Source: Igneacidithiobacillus sp041146875 (GTDB lineage Bacteria; Pseudomonadota; Gammaproteobacteria; Acidithiobacillales; Acidithiobacillaceae). From it: a stretch of DNA of 64,000 bases. The stretch covers positions 1 to 64,000 of the forward strand of contig NZ_JBFRXP010000009.1 in the NCBI RefSeq assembly GCF_041146875.1. Reading direction: 5' to 3'. Below, piece by piece: positions 52,491 to 61,588 of the stretch (the first letter of the stretch is position 1; each line of letters starts with the position of its first letter). The translations under genes were made by a program, and so were the position numbers. The notes below the pieces were generated by a model. It saw only the letters and a program-made list of their open reading frames with translations. It was not told where the DNA came from and did no database searches.

Positions 52491-53636
52491 ATGCGCAACA
52501 GGGAAAGTGGCCTCAGCCTGGTGGAATTGCTGGTAAGTCTGGTAGTGGTGGGTCTGCTGGCAACAGCGATTTTCAGTTTCTTTTTGCAAACCAGCCAAAG
52601 TGTAGGGCAGCAATCCGCTACTGGTGAGATGTGGCAGCGCGGGCGAAATGCGCTTGCGCTGATGCGTCAAGCTATAGAATCTGCGGGGTATGGACTCCCT
52701 GCTTTTGGGCAATGCCCCAACGGAGTGGTGGGCATTAGTAATCTAAGCAGTAATTCTAGTCAGACGTTGACGGCCATCACTGCGTCACCCGCGACTGTTT
52801 CGGGTGTTAGCACTTGGCAAATCAGTACGGTAATCGGTGGTGGCAGTTTTGGCGGAGCACCAGCAACCACCGTGCAAAGTCAGCAGGGAAGCAATCTCTC
52901 GGTAGCCAACACCGCTCTGCTCAATCCTGGGGATATGGCGATGGTTGCCTTGCCGGGCGTGGGGGTCTGTGTAGTCGGTCAGATCACCAATGTGGCCGGC
53001 AAAGGAACTCTCAACCCCAGTTGTACGGTCACCGGTGGTGGTAATAGCCAAGGAAATGGTACGGTGGGGTTTAATTCTGGAAAAGGAAATTCCGCCTGTT
53101 TCCAAGCTAATCCTAACCAGTTATTCAGCCTAGTCAATGCTACTAGTGCCGGGAATATTGGCAGCAGTGCTTTTCAGGGCGCCAATCTGTACGACTTGGG
53201 TTCTCAAGATTTTCTTTTCCAGACCTTTCAGATTACGGAAAATCCAGCGGGTAGTACCCCAACACTATATATGACGCAATACACTGCTAACCAATCTGTT
53301 GCGCCTACCCCGCAAGCGTTAGCCAGTGGTGTAGTTGACCTGCAATTACAATATGGTCTAGGGACGAATGGAGCCGTGCAAAGCTGGGTTTCGCCTACAG
53401 CTTATACTGCTTCCGCGAACCAGCAGATTGTAGCGGTGCAACTGGCTATGCTGATCCGCAGTACTCAATACCTGCCTAATAGCCTTAGTCCTGCTAGTTT
53501 CAATCTTATGGGTACGACGTATACGGTACCAGCCAGCAACGGGCCCGGCTGCTTGCAGGGCAACTGCCGCCATTATGAGTACCATTTGTTTCAGAGCATC
53601 ATTCCTGTGCGTAATGGCATCTGGCAGGGGGAATGA
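52491..53636 (+). CDS. pilW: PilW-type minor pilin (381 aa)
   Basis: Prepilin cleavage site ESG-LSLVELLVSLVVVGLLATAI; large extracellular domain with GMWQ-type features (WQRGRNALALMRQAIESAGYGLP) usual for PilW. The frame is open 5 codons earlier; ATG giving MRNRESG is the natural start. Expected to prime pilus assembly together with PilV, PilX and PilY1. Confidence 0.87.
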   Translation: MRNRESGLSLVELLVSLVVVGLLATAIFSFFLQTSQSVGQQSATGEMWQRGRNALALMRQAIESAGYGLPAFGQCPNGVVGISNLSSNSSQTLTAITASPATVSGVSTWQISTVIGGGSFGGAPATTVQSQQGSNLSVANTALLNPGDMAMVALPGVGVCVVGQITNVAGKGTLNPSCTVTGGGNSQGNGTVGFNSGKGNSACFQANPNQLFSLVNATSAGNIGSSAFQGANLYDLGSQDFLFQTFQITENPAGSTPTLYMTQYTANQSVAPTPQALASGVVDLQLQYGLGTNGAVQSWVSPTAYTASANQQIVAVQLAMLIRSTQYLPNSLSPASFNLMGTTYTVPASNGPGCLQGNCRHYEYHLFQSIIPVRNGIWQGE

Positions 53637-54280
53637 ATATGCGTAAAATGCCCGTTGCAAATACAGCAGCTAAAAACACTGAGCGGGGCGCTATCTTGGT
53701 CGTTGTGCTTGTCTTAGTGTTTGCCGTGACTTTGGCTTTGCTTGCCTATCTATATTTGAACAAAAATAACACATTGATCGCCTCTAACCTGGCGGTGCAG
53801 AACGCAGCACAGGAAGCCTCGGATCAAGGTCTGCAAAATGCGTCCGGTTGGCTGAATGGTCTGACAAACTGGCCAGAGATTCTGGCGACGCAAAGTTCTA
53901 CGGCATTGTCGCCAAAGTTCTTTTTGACTATGCCTTCATCGGGATATTTGAATTCTGGTGTGACTGCCAGTACCGCCAGTACCGCACCAGTTCAGGCTCC
54001 TACCAACCCGAGTTTCTGGACGAATTGTGTAGCAAATGACACTTGCTACTCTATCGGCACGGTAGCGTATGGTCCCTTCAATTTTCAGGTAGAATATGTG
54101 ATTTTCCCCACCGGTGGCCTCGCTACGCAACAAAATGGGAGTGAGCAAACCCAAACCGGTAATACGAATGGCGCAATGCAGGCTCGCTATTATGCAGTAT
54201 TTGTGCATGTGATGAGAAGTAATGGTGGTGGCTTGGGTGTTACCGTCCAGTCAGTTATTCGAAAGGTGATGGCATCATGA
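53633..54280 (+). CDS. pilX: PilX-type minor pilin (215 aa)
   Basis: ERGAILVVVLVLVFAVTLALLAYLYLN is a PilX N-terminal helix in which the usual QRG-Ax-hydrophobic core is kept. The remaining part is an extracellular domain with one Cys pair. Two in-frame ATGs; the first overlaps the pilW stop (ATGA), so I use it. Confidence 0.82.
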   Translation: MNMRKMPVANTAAKNTERGAILVVVLVLVFAVTLALLAYLYLNKNNTLIASNLAVQNAAQEASDQGLQNASGWLNGLTNWPEILATQSSTALSPKFFLTMPSSGYLNSGVTASTASTAPVQAPTNPSFWTNCVANDTCYSIGTVAYGPFNFQVEYVIFPTGGLATQQNGSEQTQTGNTNGAMQARYYAVFVHVMRSNGGGLGVTVQSVIRKVMAS

Positions 54281-57200
54281 AACAGCGCAAAATAAAAGGG
54301 GGAATACGTAGGGGATTGGCGTTGTGGCTGGCCCTAGGTATTAACCTCTTGCCGTTACAGGGCCTGATGCCCATTGCTCACGCCACTGGCGGATTGAACA
54401 TACCGGCCTCGGAGCAACCGCAGGTGTTGATTGTCTTGGATAATTCCCAGGGAATGGCGGGGGTATTACAGGCTACACAAGGATACGCGAGCTCTAGCGG
54501 CGCTACGCCAGTCTGGTCAACCAACCTATCCGGCGCGATCATGACTGGGTCCGGGCGGCCATCAGCTAAACAAGACTGGAACTCAAGCTCACCACCATAT
54601 TACACAACAAGTGGATTTATCCCTCCGGCATTGGGTTCTGCGGGCACGGTCAATCCTTTTACAGTTGCTTGTGGTAGCAGTGGTTTGACTGCGGCTGCTG
54701 TGTCGGCCTGCGCAACCATTGGAAATAATGGCTACGTTGATAATTCCCCTTCCATGCTAAATGGTGTAGAAATACCATTGGCTAGTATTTTGTCTACGCC
54801 ACTGTACGCCAACAATATTCAGTTTGGGTTAGAAACATATGCGACAAGCACCCCAGGATTGTCAAGTACCTGGGTATATTATATGAGCACTAGTACCGGG
54901 TTTCATTTTTCTCAAAATAGTGCATCTACACGCGTGCCTGTAAATAATCCCTGTTATAATAATTATAGTAATTCATGTTATGACATTCAATACAGCTTTA
55001 ATGGGGCTCTGGGTAGCAATAACTTATTTACTAGCCCGCTACTCTACATCAGTGATACAAGTGATAATCCTATTATCAACGACGTTCTTTATTCGGGATA
55101 TCCAGGGCAGGGATATGGGGCCACTAATGCGGTCGGTGGCACACCATCGGCTACGGCCTCTGATTTCACGTTGAGTCAATATGAACAACAACAAATATAT
55201 GTAAATTTTTACAACTATTCCAACGGGATTGCTAGTGGGTACGGTCCCACCAGTGCTGGATATATCTCTTCCAGTCCTAACGTTTGGTATTCTCTTCGTG
55301 GGTATGGTTATAATGCCAATGTGAGTCCAACGTCTGGGAATTTGTTGGTCAAGATTGCTACTGCCAGCAGTGCAAATGTAGAATCTATTCTATCATATTT
55401 GGGCCCTGAAACGTTCCCTGCGGGTAACACGGTTACCGCATCGGCTGGATATTCACCGGTGGCGGGGGCATTCGACCATGCATTTAAATATTTCCAAAAG
55501 ACACCATCAAAAGGTGGCCCACCGCAGACTTGTGGCAAAAAGTATGTCATATTTATTACCGACGGTCAGCCTACCATGGGTACGCAGGGTAATGTGTATC
55601 CGCCTTTGGGCAGTGCCTCTGCAAATATCTTTTATCAGCAACCTTCGAGCATCACAGCTAGCACTTGGTCTAATTCTCAAAATAATGCAGTAGTGGAGGC
55701 AGTGCAAGAAGTTCAGAATCTCGCCACCAATGGCATTGAAACCTATGTTTTGGGGGTAGGCTCCGCCGTCAATCCGAATATAGCCGGTACAACCTCAACA
55801 CAACAGGCCGAAGCTCTGCAAGGACAAGCGGTTCTTACGGCTCTGGCTCAGGCTGGTGGTACTTCGAGCTATTATTCCGCAAATACGCAGGCGGGCGTGC
55901 AAGCTGCTTTGAATAGTATTGTGGCCAATATTCTTGGGAAAAGCGTAGTTTCTTCGTATGCCGCACCACCCTCGGTGACTGTCGGTTCTTTGGAATTCCT
56001 TTTGAAAAACGTCAACCCGGTGACAGGCCAGGGAGATCTATACGCCTATCCAGTCACCAGTAACGGCTCTATAAGTAGTACGGCAAGCTGGACGGCCAGC
56101 CAGATTATGACTACGAGCTTGAGGTCGGCCAACGTCTACACCACTCCCTTGGGCCAGGGCACCAATAACAGTGGGGCGCCGCAGACATTTGCTACTGTGG
56201 CAGCCACAAACTCCGCGGCCTTCGGGGCTCTTCCGACCAGCTTGACCGCTAACGACATTGCCAATTACACGATTGATCCGTCGTACAGTGGTGGGCAATA
56301 TTTGGGCGGGCGAGATTCCGGTTGGTACATTGGTTTGCCTAGCTCTGCGCCGGCGGATGTGCTCGTGCCGCCGGATAGCGCAAACCTGTTGAGTTCGGGT
56401 AGCTCCTATCTGAGCTTCGCTGCAAAACACGCAGGCAGGCAAAACGCCGTACTTTTTTCTGACGACGATGGCTTCCTCTACGCCTTGGGCTACAACAATA
56501 CTGGTAGTCCCACCTTGCTTTGGGGCTGGATGCCTGGTTCCTTGCTCCCATCTTTGCAGAATTACCAGACATTCTGGCAAGGCAACAATATGGGGGATTT
56601 CTCTACTATAGACGCCTATAATGGCTCTGCCTGGCATACCTATGTGGTGGGTGTCGCGAATAATGGCGGGATCGTCTACGACTTACAGCTTAGCGGCACT
56701 CCTGCACCAAACCTGAAATCCGTGGTAAGTCAGTATACCTTTTCCGGCTATGCACAACCTCAGCCGAGCGCGCCAGTGTATTATCAAGTTCAAACGGCAG
56801 GCGCCAGTAATTACGGTTCCACCTGGGCGCTTTTTGCATTAAACACTTCTTCTGGCAGTTATCTGGGTGTGCTGAATGTGGGCACTGGCGCCGGTTTGCT
56901 TGACCCGTTGCCATTTGCGAACACGGCCACGCCCTATATCGATGCCAGTGGTAATTTGTATTTGGGCGATGGAAATGGAAATGTTTATGAGATGTCTAAC
57001 AGTGACTTTTTGAGTATCTTGACTGCGAAGAAGGCCACTACTATAGCGAGCAAGGATTTCTCTGCCGTCGGTAATTATGCTCCCTGGGTTAGCTCTACAC
57101 TCACTGGCAATGTGCAATTCATGGGTGGCACCTACTATCAAGGCGCCAACTACCTTCGTGTGCAGGGTCCGAATGGCATTACCTTATTCAAGCAAACAAA

Positions 57201-57681
57201 CGGCACCTGGGCGCCTGTCTGGACGGCTTATAGCGGTGGGGCCGGGTCTTGGAGTGGCGCAACCTATACCCCCCAGTCTGGATCGGTGACGACCAATTCA
57301 ATCTCGCCGTTACCCGCGGGTTCCACGATTTCGGACCAGGCGCTGATCAGTGGTGGCAACGTGATTGTTCCCGTGACCATTCCAGCACCTGCGAATAGCT
57401 GCGGTTTCAGTACGGCGGCTTATTACCTTTATGGCTTGACCAATGGTGTTTTTCCGTCGGGCGCGTTCGTTTCGCCTACCGGCACCGCGATTACGCAAGG
57501 ATATGTCATTGGTCGCGGGTCGGCGTACACGCCAACGGTTTCCATTTTTAATGGTCGTTCTCTTCTGCAGGGCGCTGCTAGCCAGAACACCACGGGTGGT
57601 ACTTCCGGGTTTGCCTCCGCTCTGGGTGCCGGGATGCAGCCAGGCGGGCCAGTAGCGTGGCGACTCGTGTTAACCCAATGA
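54277..57681 (+). CDS. pilY1: PilY1-type pilus tip adhesin (1134 aa)
   Basis: Secreted adhesin and mechanosensor at the pilus tip. Signal peptide (GLALWLALGINLLPL... AHA), N-terminal VWA-like domain with LIVLDNSQGM (55-60) and KYVIFITDGQPTMGT, and a C-terminal beta-propeller domain from about residue 570 with repeated FSDDDGFLYALGY, IDASGNLYLGDGNGNVYEM Ca-binding-like loops. The MIDAS motif reads DNSQG, where PilY1 usually has DxSxS, so metal binding may be altered. Last gene of the operon. Confidence 0.9.
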   Translation: MKQRKIKGGIRRGLALWLALGINLLPLQGLMPIAHATGGLNIPASEQPQVLIVLDNSQGMAGVLQATQGYASSSGATPVWSTNLSGAIMTGSGRPSAKQDWNSSSPPYYTTSGFIPPALGSAGTVNPFTVACGSSGLTAAAVSACATIGNNGYVDNSPSMLNGVEIPLASILSTPLYANNIQFGLETYATSTPGLSSTWVYYMSTSTGFHFSQNSASTRVPVNNPCYNNYSNSCYDIQYSFNGALGSNNLFTSPLLYISDTSDNPIINDVLYSGYPGQGYGATNAVGGTPSATASDFTLSQYEQQQIYVNFYNYSNGIASGYGPTSAGYISSSPNVWYSLRGYGYNANVSPTSGNLLVKIATASSANVESILSYLGPETFPAGNTVTASAGYSPVAGAFDHAFKYFQKTPSKGGPPQTCGKKYVIFITDGQPTMGTQGNVYPPLGSASANIFYQQPSSITASTWSNSQNNAVVEAVQEVQNLATNGIETYVLGVGSAVNPNIAGTTSTQQAEALQGQAVLTALAQAGGTSSYYSANTQAGVQAALNSIVANILGKSVVSSYAAPPSVTVGSLEFLLKNVNPVTGQGDLYAYPVTSNGSISSTASWTASQIMTTSLRSANVYTTPLGQGTNNSGAPQTFATVAATNSAAFGALPTSLTANDIANYTIDPSYSGGQYLGGRDSGWYIGLPSSAPADVLVPPDSANLLSSGSSYLSFAAKHAGRQNAVLFSDDDGFLYALGYNNTGSPTLLWGWMPGSLLPSLQNYQTFWQGNNMGDFSTIDAYNGSAWHTYVVGVANNGGIVYDLQLSGTPAPNLKSVVSQYTFSGYAQPQPSAPVYYQVQTAGASNYGSTWALFALNTSSGSYLGVLNVGTGAGLLDPLPFANTATPYIDASGNLYLGDGNGNVYEMSNSDFLSILTAKKATTIASKDFSAVGNYAPWVSSTLTGNVQFMGGTYYQGANYLRVQGPNGITLFKQTNGTWAPVWTAYSGGAGSWSGATYTPQSGSVTTNSISPLPAGSTISDQALISGGNVIVPVTIPAPANSCGFSTAAYYLYGLTNGVFPSGAFVSPTGTAITQGYVIGRGSAYTPTVSIFNGRSLLQGAASQNTTGGTSGFASALGAGMQPGGPVAWRLVLTQ

Positions 57682-57757
57682 GGTATTGGTTTAAGCCGAG
57701 GCTAAAAGAACTGTAGAATGCAACCATGCGTGAAAACGCCCCTACGGAGGACATCAT

Positions 57758-57997
57758 TTGCAAACCGAACATCAAGACTTTGCTACAGAATTTCCGGAAC
57801 TCGCGCAGCGCATTGCCGAGCTTGCCGGGGGCAATGCCCACTTTCAGCGCCGCCTGGAGGAGTTTCAGGAACTCACGGCGCGCATCGAACACATCGAGCG
57901 CAACGATGCCCTGTCGGATTCGCCGGATTTGCTGGCGATGAAGCAGCAGCGCCTGGCGCTGAAAGATGAGCTGTACCAGATGGCAACGCGGGGCTGA
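57758..57997 (+). CDS. YdcH-like DUF465 protein (79 aa)
   Basis: Short helical protein with the DUF465 pattern FPELAQRIAELAGGNAHFQRRLEEF and LKDELYQMA. Start is TTG with GGAGG eight bases upstream; no ATG is nearer. Function of the family is unknown. It follows pilY1 by 76 bp and closes the core segment before the toxin cluster. Confidence 0.8.
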   Translation: MQTEHQDFATEFPELAQRIAELAGGNAHFQRRLEEFQELTARIEHIERNDALSDSPDLLAMKQQRLALKDELYQMATRG

Positions 57998-58013
57998 GTT
58001 CCCTTTCTATGGC

Positions 58014-58463
58014 TCAGGTGGTGGGGCGTCTGTTGTCCAGGGGAATGGAAACCCCCAACTCTTCCGCCCAGTCACCAAGCAAATACACAACGCCGTGGGC
58101 AACGCGGATGGCATCATCGGCGTCCTCGATCTTGTACGATTTGGAAATGCTGCTCCCTTCGGTGAGAGCTTCCGGAGATCTGGGCGCAATGTAATGTCTG
58201 TCCAAACGCTCTGGTGACAGGGCTGACAGGCTTTCGTTTCCCTCGCCAAGCTGTTTGCTTAACAGTTCGATAGAATGTGTTCTTGCGGGGTCTATTCCCG
58301 TAGCAATCAGGGTGCCTTTCATCGCCTTTTCGACAGCCTGTTGCGCCATAAAACAAGCCGAGTTATAGATGCCAGCATCCCGCATCGCAACAGCAGCTCG
58401 GAGATCGCTGAAACTCACATCAAACCACTGCCTGGCTTTTTCCAATAATTTTTCGTTACTCAT
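58014..58463 (-). CDS. HEPN-domain protein of a HEPN/MNT pair (149 aa)
   Basis: KARQWFDVSFSDLRAAVAMRDAGIYNSACFMAQQAVEKAMKGTLIATG is a classic HEPN N-terminal half, and DRHYIAPRSPEA matches the family's Y-x-x-x-R region. In such pairs the HEPN protein is the RNase toxin and the MNT partner adds AMP to it. It overlaps the MNT gene by 8 nt, downstream of it. Confidence 0.85.
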   Translation of the reverse strand: MSNEKLLEKARQWFDVSFSDLRAAVAMRDAGIYNSACFMAQQAVEKAMKGTLIATGIDPARTHSIELLSKQLGEGNESLSALSPERLDRHYIAPRSPEALTEGSSISKSYKIEDADDAIRVAHGVVYLLGDWAEELGVSIPLDNRRPTT

Positions 58464-58878
58464 AGATGATGATTCCTTCATCAGAAATCATGCGGCAAAA
58501 TGGATGTCCAGATTTTGACTCTTTGGCAAATTCTTCCGCAGACCAAACGATGATATCCGTTGGCAGGCAATACCCCGTCTGGCGAGACGATTCCATTTTG
58601 GCATCAATCGCAATGCCAAGGCGATCCACAAACCGTGTTTCGGCAAAACGTTCGCCACATTCCACAAAAACATCGACGTCAGAGTCTGCACTCGCAGCCC
58701 CTCGCGCAACGGAGCCAAACAACCAAATGCGCCTGGCATCTAAAAAAGACACCAGGAAAGGCACAAGGCAGTGCCGTGTTTCTTCGGCCCACAGTGCAGA
58801 ACGGTTTTTACCATCCGCCACCAACTTTTGCCGCGCAGAAAGTAAGCCATAGGGAATGGTGTGCATCTTAGAATCCAT
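58456..58878 (-). CDS. MNT-type nucleotidyltransferase antitoxin (140 aa)
   Basis: Minimal nucleotidyltransferase motif GSVARGAASADSDVDVFVE with both Asp residues, and a further acidic position in GYCLPTDIIVWS. Likely adenylates the HEPN toxin to neutralise it. First gene of the pair. Confidence 0.85.
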   Translation of the reverse strand: MDSKMHTIPYGLLSARQKLVADGKNRSALWAEETRHCLVPFLVSFLDARRIWLFGSVARGAASADSDVDVFVECGERFAETRFVDRLGIAIDAKMESSRQTGYCLPTDIIVWSAEEFAKESKSGHPFCRMISDEGIIIYE

Positions 58879-58977
58879 TTGGGGTTTCTATTCAAATAAT
58901 AACAGCCCCATCAGGCGCCAGCAAAAAGGTGCTGCGCTGGGCTTGATTCTGCGTAATCGTTCGATTACGATTTTCCT

Positions 58978-59277
58978 ATGACCTACACAGTAAAGCTGCT
59001 CGGCGATTTCTCCGGTTGACTCAAAGAGTTACGAGATGGGCAGACCCGTCAGCGCCTTAGCAAGCGGTTGCGCAAGGCGCAATTGGGGAACCTGGGTGAT
59101 GTGGAACCGGTCGGCGAAGGCGTATTTGAGATGCGGGAGCATTTTGGCCCTGGTTGGCGTATGTATTATGCCCAGCGGGGTGAAGCAATCATTGTGATGC
59201 TCGCCGGTGGCGACAAGTCTACGTAGCAGGCGGATATTCGTCGAGCTATTGCGTTATCCAAACGATTGGAGGATTGA
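58978..59277 (+). pseudogene. higB: HigB-type toxin with two in-frame stops
   Basis: Reads MTYTVKLLGDFSG-stop-LKELRDGQTRQRL and later MREHFGPGWRMYY, VMLAGGDKST-stop-QADIRRAIALSKRLED. Stops are TGA at codon 14 (59017-59019), where relatives have Trp, and TAG at codon 83 (59224-59226), where relatives have Gln or Lys. No frameshift. The ATG has only weak ribosome-site support. The toxin cannot be made; the antitoxin that follows is intact. Confidence 0.88.
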
Positions 59278-59279
59278 CA

Positions 59280-59591
59280 ATGACCAAAAGGATCAAAATC
59301 TCAGAGATTCCCGAATTCGATGTGTCCGAGTGCCTGAACAACGACGAGGAGGTGGCCGTGTATCTCACAACGATTTTAGAAGAAAACGATCCTGCACTGT
59401 TGGCGGCAGCGCTCGGCGACATTGCACGTGCACGAGGGATGTCGCAGGTGGCCAAGGATGCTGGCATCGCTCGCGAAGCCCTCTACAAAGCATTGCGGGC
59501 GGGTAGCGAACCGCGCTTTGAGACGATCAGCCGCGTTTGTTCGGCTCTGGGTGTACGGCTCGTCGCACAGCCGATGCATACGGCACATTGA
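59280..59591 (+). CDS. higA: HigA-type antitoxin, partner toxin dead (103 aa)
   Basis: ALLAAALGDIARARGMSQVAKDAGIAREALYKALRAGSEPRF is the HTH region of the addiction-module antidote family, close to the copy at 10.8 kb. ATG has GGAGG 7 nt upstream and starts 2 bp after the end of the broken toxin. An orphan antitoxin can still neutralise related incoming toxins. Confidence 0.85.
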   Translation: MTKRIKISEIPEFDVSECLNNDEEVAVYLTTILEENDPALLAAALGDIARARGMSQVAKDAGIAREALYKALRAGSEPRFETISRVCSALGVRLVAQPMHTAH

Positions 59592-59721
59592 ATCTGACCG
59601 AATGGGTCGCGGACACCGGCAACACTCATAGCGCTGCGCAGTGCGTGCTTCTAATCCCATTGGACCGTGAGCGTCAGTGTGCGTTTTTCTATCGCTCCAC
59701 CTCCGCAACACATTGACAGAT

Positions 59722-60162
59722 TCACCGTATGAGGGAGGGTTGGTTTATTTCCAGCCAATCAACCACCGACTGAAGCAATGCTTCTGCGTTAGACAGGCAT
59801 TCTTCCACCGCGCTTATCGGCACGAGATCGCCGGAGTAATCCGCGACATTGCGTTGTTTGCGCAAGGCGTCGAGCACAATGACGGTCTGCTGGTTTACTC
59901 CGATAGTCTGGTTGAGGGTCTGTATCATTGTCATGTGGTGACCGGGCTTGCTGGTCAGCGTCCTGAAACCATTGGCCTGCAATGCGACATTGGCCAATTG
60001 CATGATGGCTTTGTAGGCGGCATCGAAGCGGTTCTCAGCACTGATTTCCATCATATGCGCATCGGCAATATTGCGCTGGGCGGCCGACATTAGCCTGCGG
60101 ATTACCACAGCATCAGGCTTGATCTTTTCCAGGCTAATCCCGACCAAATTATCCAGACTCAT
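59722..60162 (-). CDS. HEPN-like partner of the second nucleotidyltransferase (146 aa)
   Basis: All-helical protein with RMDAAY-like ENRFDAAYKAIMQLANVALQ and VLDALRKQRNVADYSGDLV, resembling HEPN domains but with Asp/Tyr where the active His would be. Two ATGs are adjacent; the second has GGAG at six bases and is chosen. It overlaps the nucleotidyltransferase gene by 14 nt. Confidence 0.7.
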   Translation of the reverse strand: MSLDNLVGISLEKIKPDAVVIRRLMSAAQRNIADAHMMEISAENRFDAAYKAIMQLANVALQANGFRTLTSKPGHHMTMIQTLNQTIGVNQQTVIVLDALRKQRNVADYSGDLVPISAVEECLSNAEALLQSVVDWLEINQPSLIR

Positions 60163-60730
60163 CATCAGCTCCGATCACATCCATGCGCGGCCGTGTCATC
60201 ACTTCGGTCACAAAACCATTTTTCGCATTATTCAACTGTTCCCATTCTTCTCGGCGGTAAATTTTCGGATTCACCTCCCGGCCCAACATTGCCTGCACCG
60301 GATACAGCGCACCGACCACATTAGCAAAACCGGGGTCGCCGATGATCAGTAGGTCAATATCGCTGGCTGCAGTTTCCTTGCCGCTGGCCACAGACCCGAA
60401 GATAAAAGCCCGATCAATCCTTCCCACCAGCGGTTCCAACGCCAGCCGGATGACCTCGGTCGCGCCAAAAGTCTTTTTGACGATGCCGAGTAGCTCGCCA
60501 TAGATAGGACATCGCGGATTGGCCTGGTAATGGTGTTGGTTGCCAATTCGAGTCATGTTCAAAATACCCGCTGCCAGCATGCGGTCCAGCTCGCGCTTGA
60601 TGGTCGCCACACCCATCCCGGTCAGGCGCAGAATTTCCTTGGTATAAAAACTCCGCTCCGGCTGACCATATAGTAGACTCAGCACCTTTTGCTGGGTCTC
60701 GGTAAACAGGGCATTACTGAGTTGGCTCAT
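60149..60730 (-). CDS. Winged-helix plus MNT nucleotidyltransferase (193 aa)
   Basis: The first 75 residues (FTETQQKVLSLLYGQPERSFYTKEI, GMGVATIKRELDRMLAAGIL) form an ArsR-like winged helix; the rest is a minimal nucleotidyltransferase with FGSVASGKETAASDIDLLIIG. One protein thus combines repressor and modifying enzyme. With the HEPN-like gene downstream it forms a second HEPN/MNT unit. The palindrome upstream of the start is its probable operator. Confidence 0.85.
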   Translation of the reverse strand: MSQLSNALFTETQQKVLSLLYGQPERSFYTKEILRLTGMGVATIKRELDRMLAAGILNMTRIGNQHHYQANPRCPIYGELLGIVKKTFGATEVIRLALEPLVGRIDRAFIFGSVASGKETAASDIDLLIIGDPGFANVVGALYPVQAMLGREVNPKIYRREEWEQLNNAKNGFVTEVMTRPRMDVIGADDESG

Positions 60731-60765
60731 ATCCGTCCGACAGAGCAGTTCATTTATGGGGAACC

Positions 60766-60788
60766 ATAGTTCATCATAAGTGAACTAT
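60766..60788. promoter_or_regulatory. Palindrome upstream of the winged-helix/MNT gene
   Basis: ATAGTTCA, seven bases, TGAACTAT. A half-site (AGTTCA) recurs at 60748-60753. It lies 36 bp before the start codon of a gene whose product begins with a DNA-binding domain, so autoregulation is likely. Confidence 0.6.
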
Positions 60789-60850
60789 CAAGCGGCGACC
60801 AAAAAGCCAGGGAAACCACCCCGTCCAGAGGACGGTCTAAGAGATGTGCG

Positions 60851-60967
60851 TCAGGACAGATCCAGTCGCCGCTCGATGCGGTCCAGGTTGACCTCGCGCT
60901 TGACCAGACTCATGGCTTGTTCCAGCCCGTACATGCGGTGCTTCATATCTACGAACGCTTCGTGCAT
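60851..60967 (-). pseudogene. Coiled-coil protein fragment
   Basis: MHEAFVDMKHRMYGLEQAMS followed by REVNLDRIERRLDLS resembles the C-terminal half of small coiled-coil proteins; the frame continues upstream as LRALRNEVTTLRNE without an ATG until a stop beside the 74-bp repeat. Its N-terminus appears lost at the repeat boundary. Confidence 0.5.
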
Positions 60968-61017
60968 CTCGTTCCGAAGGGTCGTCACTTCGTTGCGCAA
61001 TGCCCGCAGGTGCAAGT

Positions 61018-61091
61018 GCAGCAATCACCGGCAATGCACTTGCATGGATTTCATGTCATCTGTGTTTCAGAATTATGCGGAATGGCCATCG
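61018..61091. repeat. Direct repeat copy A (74 bp)
   Basis: Aligns with copy B at 61589-61661 with only scattered differences (for example GCAGCAATCACCGGCAATGC against GCAGCAATTACCGGCAATGC, and identical AATGGCCATCG ends). Each copy covers the last codons (DGHSA) of a minus-strand antitoxin-like gene plus about 55 bp after it. Confidence 0.85.
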
Positions 61092-61420
61092 TGCAAGTAC
61101 TTGACCAGCGCTTGCGTCATGATCTCGTTGAGGCTGTGGTTCTCCTGCGCCGCCTTGATCTGGGCGTCACGGTGCAATTCTGGCGGAATGCGCACCAGAA
61201 AGCGCCCGGATGCGGGCTTGTCCGGTTCTTGATGAAGCTCGGCGCACATGCGTAGGTAGCCATCCACTGCTGCGGTGAAATGCGTCTTGAGTTCGCTGAC
61301 GGATTGTCCCTCGTAGGTCACCAGATCCCGGATATTCAAGATGCGTCCATAGAGCGCATCGTCTTCTGCGCTGTATTCCACGCTCCCAAAGTACCCTTGA
61401 TATTCCAGTCGATTTTTCAT
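61073..61420 (-). CDS. hicB: HicB-type antitoxin (115 aa)
   Basis: N-terminal HicB fold (YQGYFGSVEYSAEDDALYGRIL, VSELKTHFTAAVDGYLRMCAE) and a C-terminal RHH segment (FLVRIPPELHRDAQIKAAQENHSLNEIM). Its ATG overlaps the stop of the hicA remnant (ATGA). Since the toxin is truncated it is now an orphan, possibly still an autoregulator. Confidence 0.85.
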   Translation of the reverse strand: MKNRLEYQGYFGSVEYSAEDDALYGRILNIRDLVTYEGQSVSELKTHFTAAVDGYLRMCAELHQEPDKPASGRFLVRIPPELHRDAQIKAAQENHSLNEIMTQALVKYLHDGHSA

Positions 61421-61569
61421 GGCTTGATCCCGGCTGACTCTAGCAGCTCCCTGACGGCTTTCACCTGGTATGCCTTGGCCTCTTTCTGGGTGAGTATGGT
61501 CAGAGAGATTGATGGCTTTGGATGCGCTGGCCAGCCATTTCGTGTAGGCAGCGGCTTGAAGCGCCGCAT
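61417..61569 (-). pseudogene. hicA: hicA remnant (C-terminal part)
   Basis: The last ~23 codons, QKEAKAYQVKAVRELLESAG plus IKP, match the end of the HicA type that pairs with this HicB. The preceding 27 codons from the first ATG (MRRFKPLPTRNGWPAHPKPS) do not look like HicA and lack the RNA-binding GSH region. The body of the toxin seems deleted. The ATGA junction to hicB is intact. Confidence 0.65.
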
Positions 61570-61588
61570 CTACCCACCAGTCGCAGGC

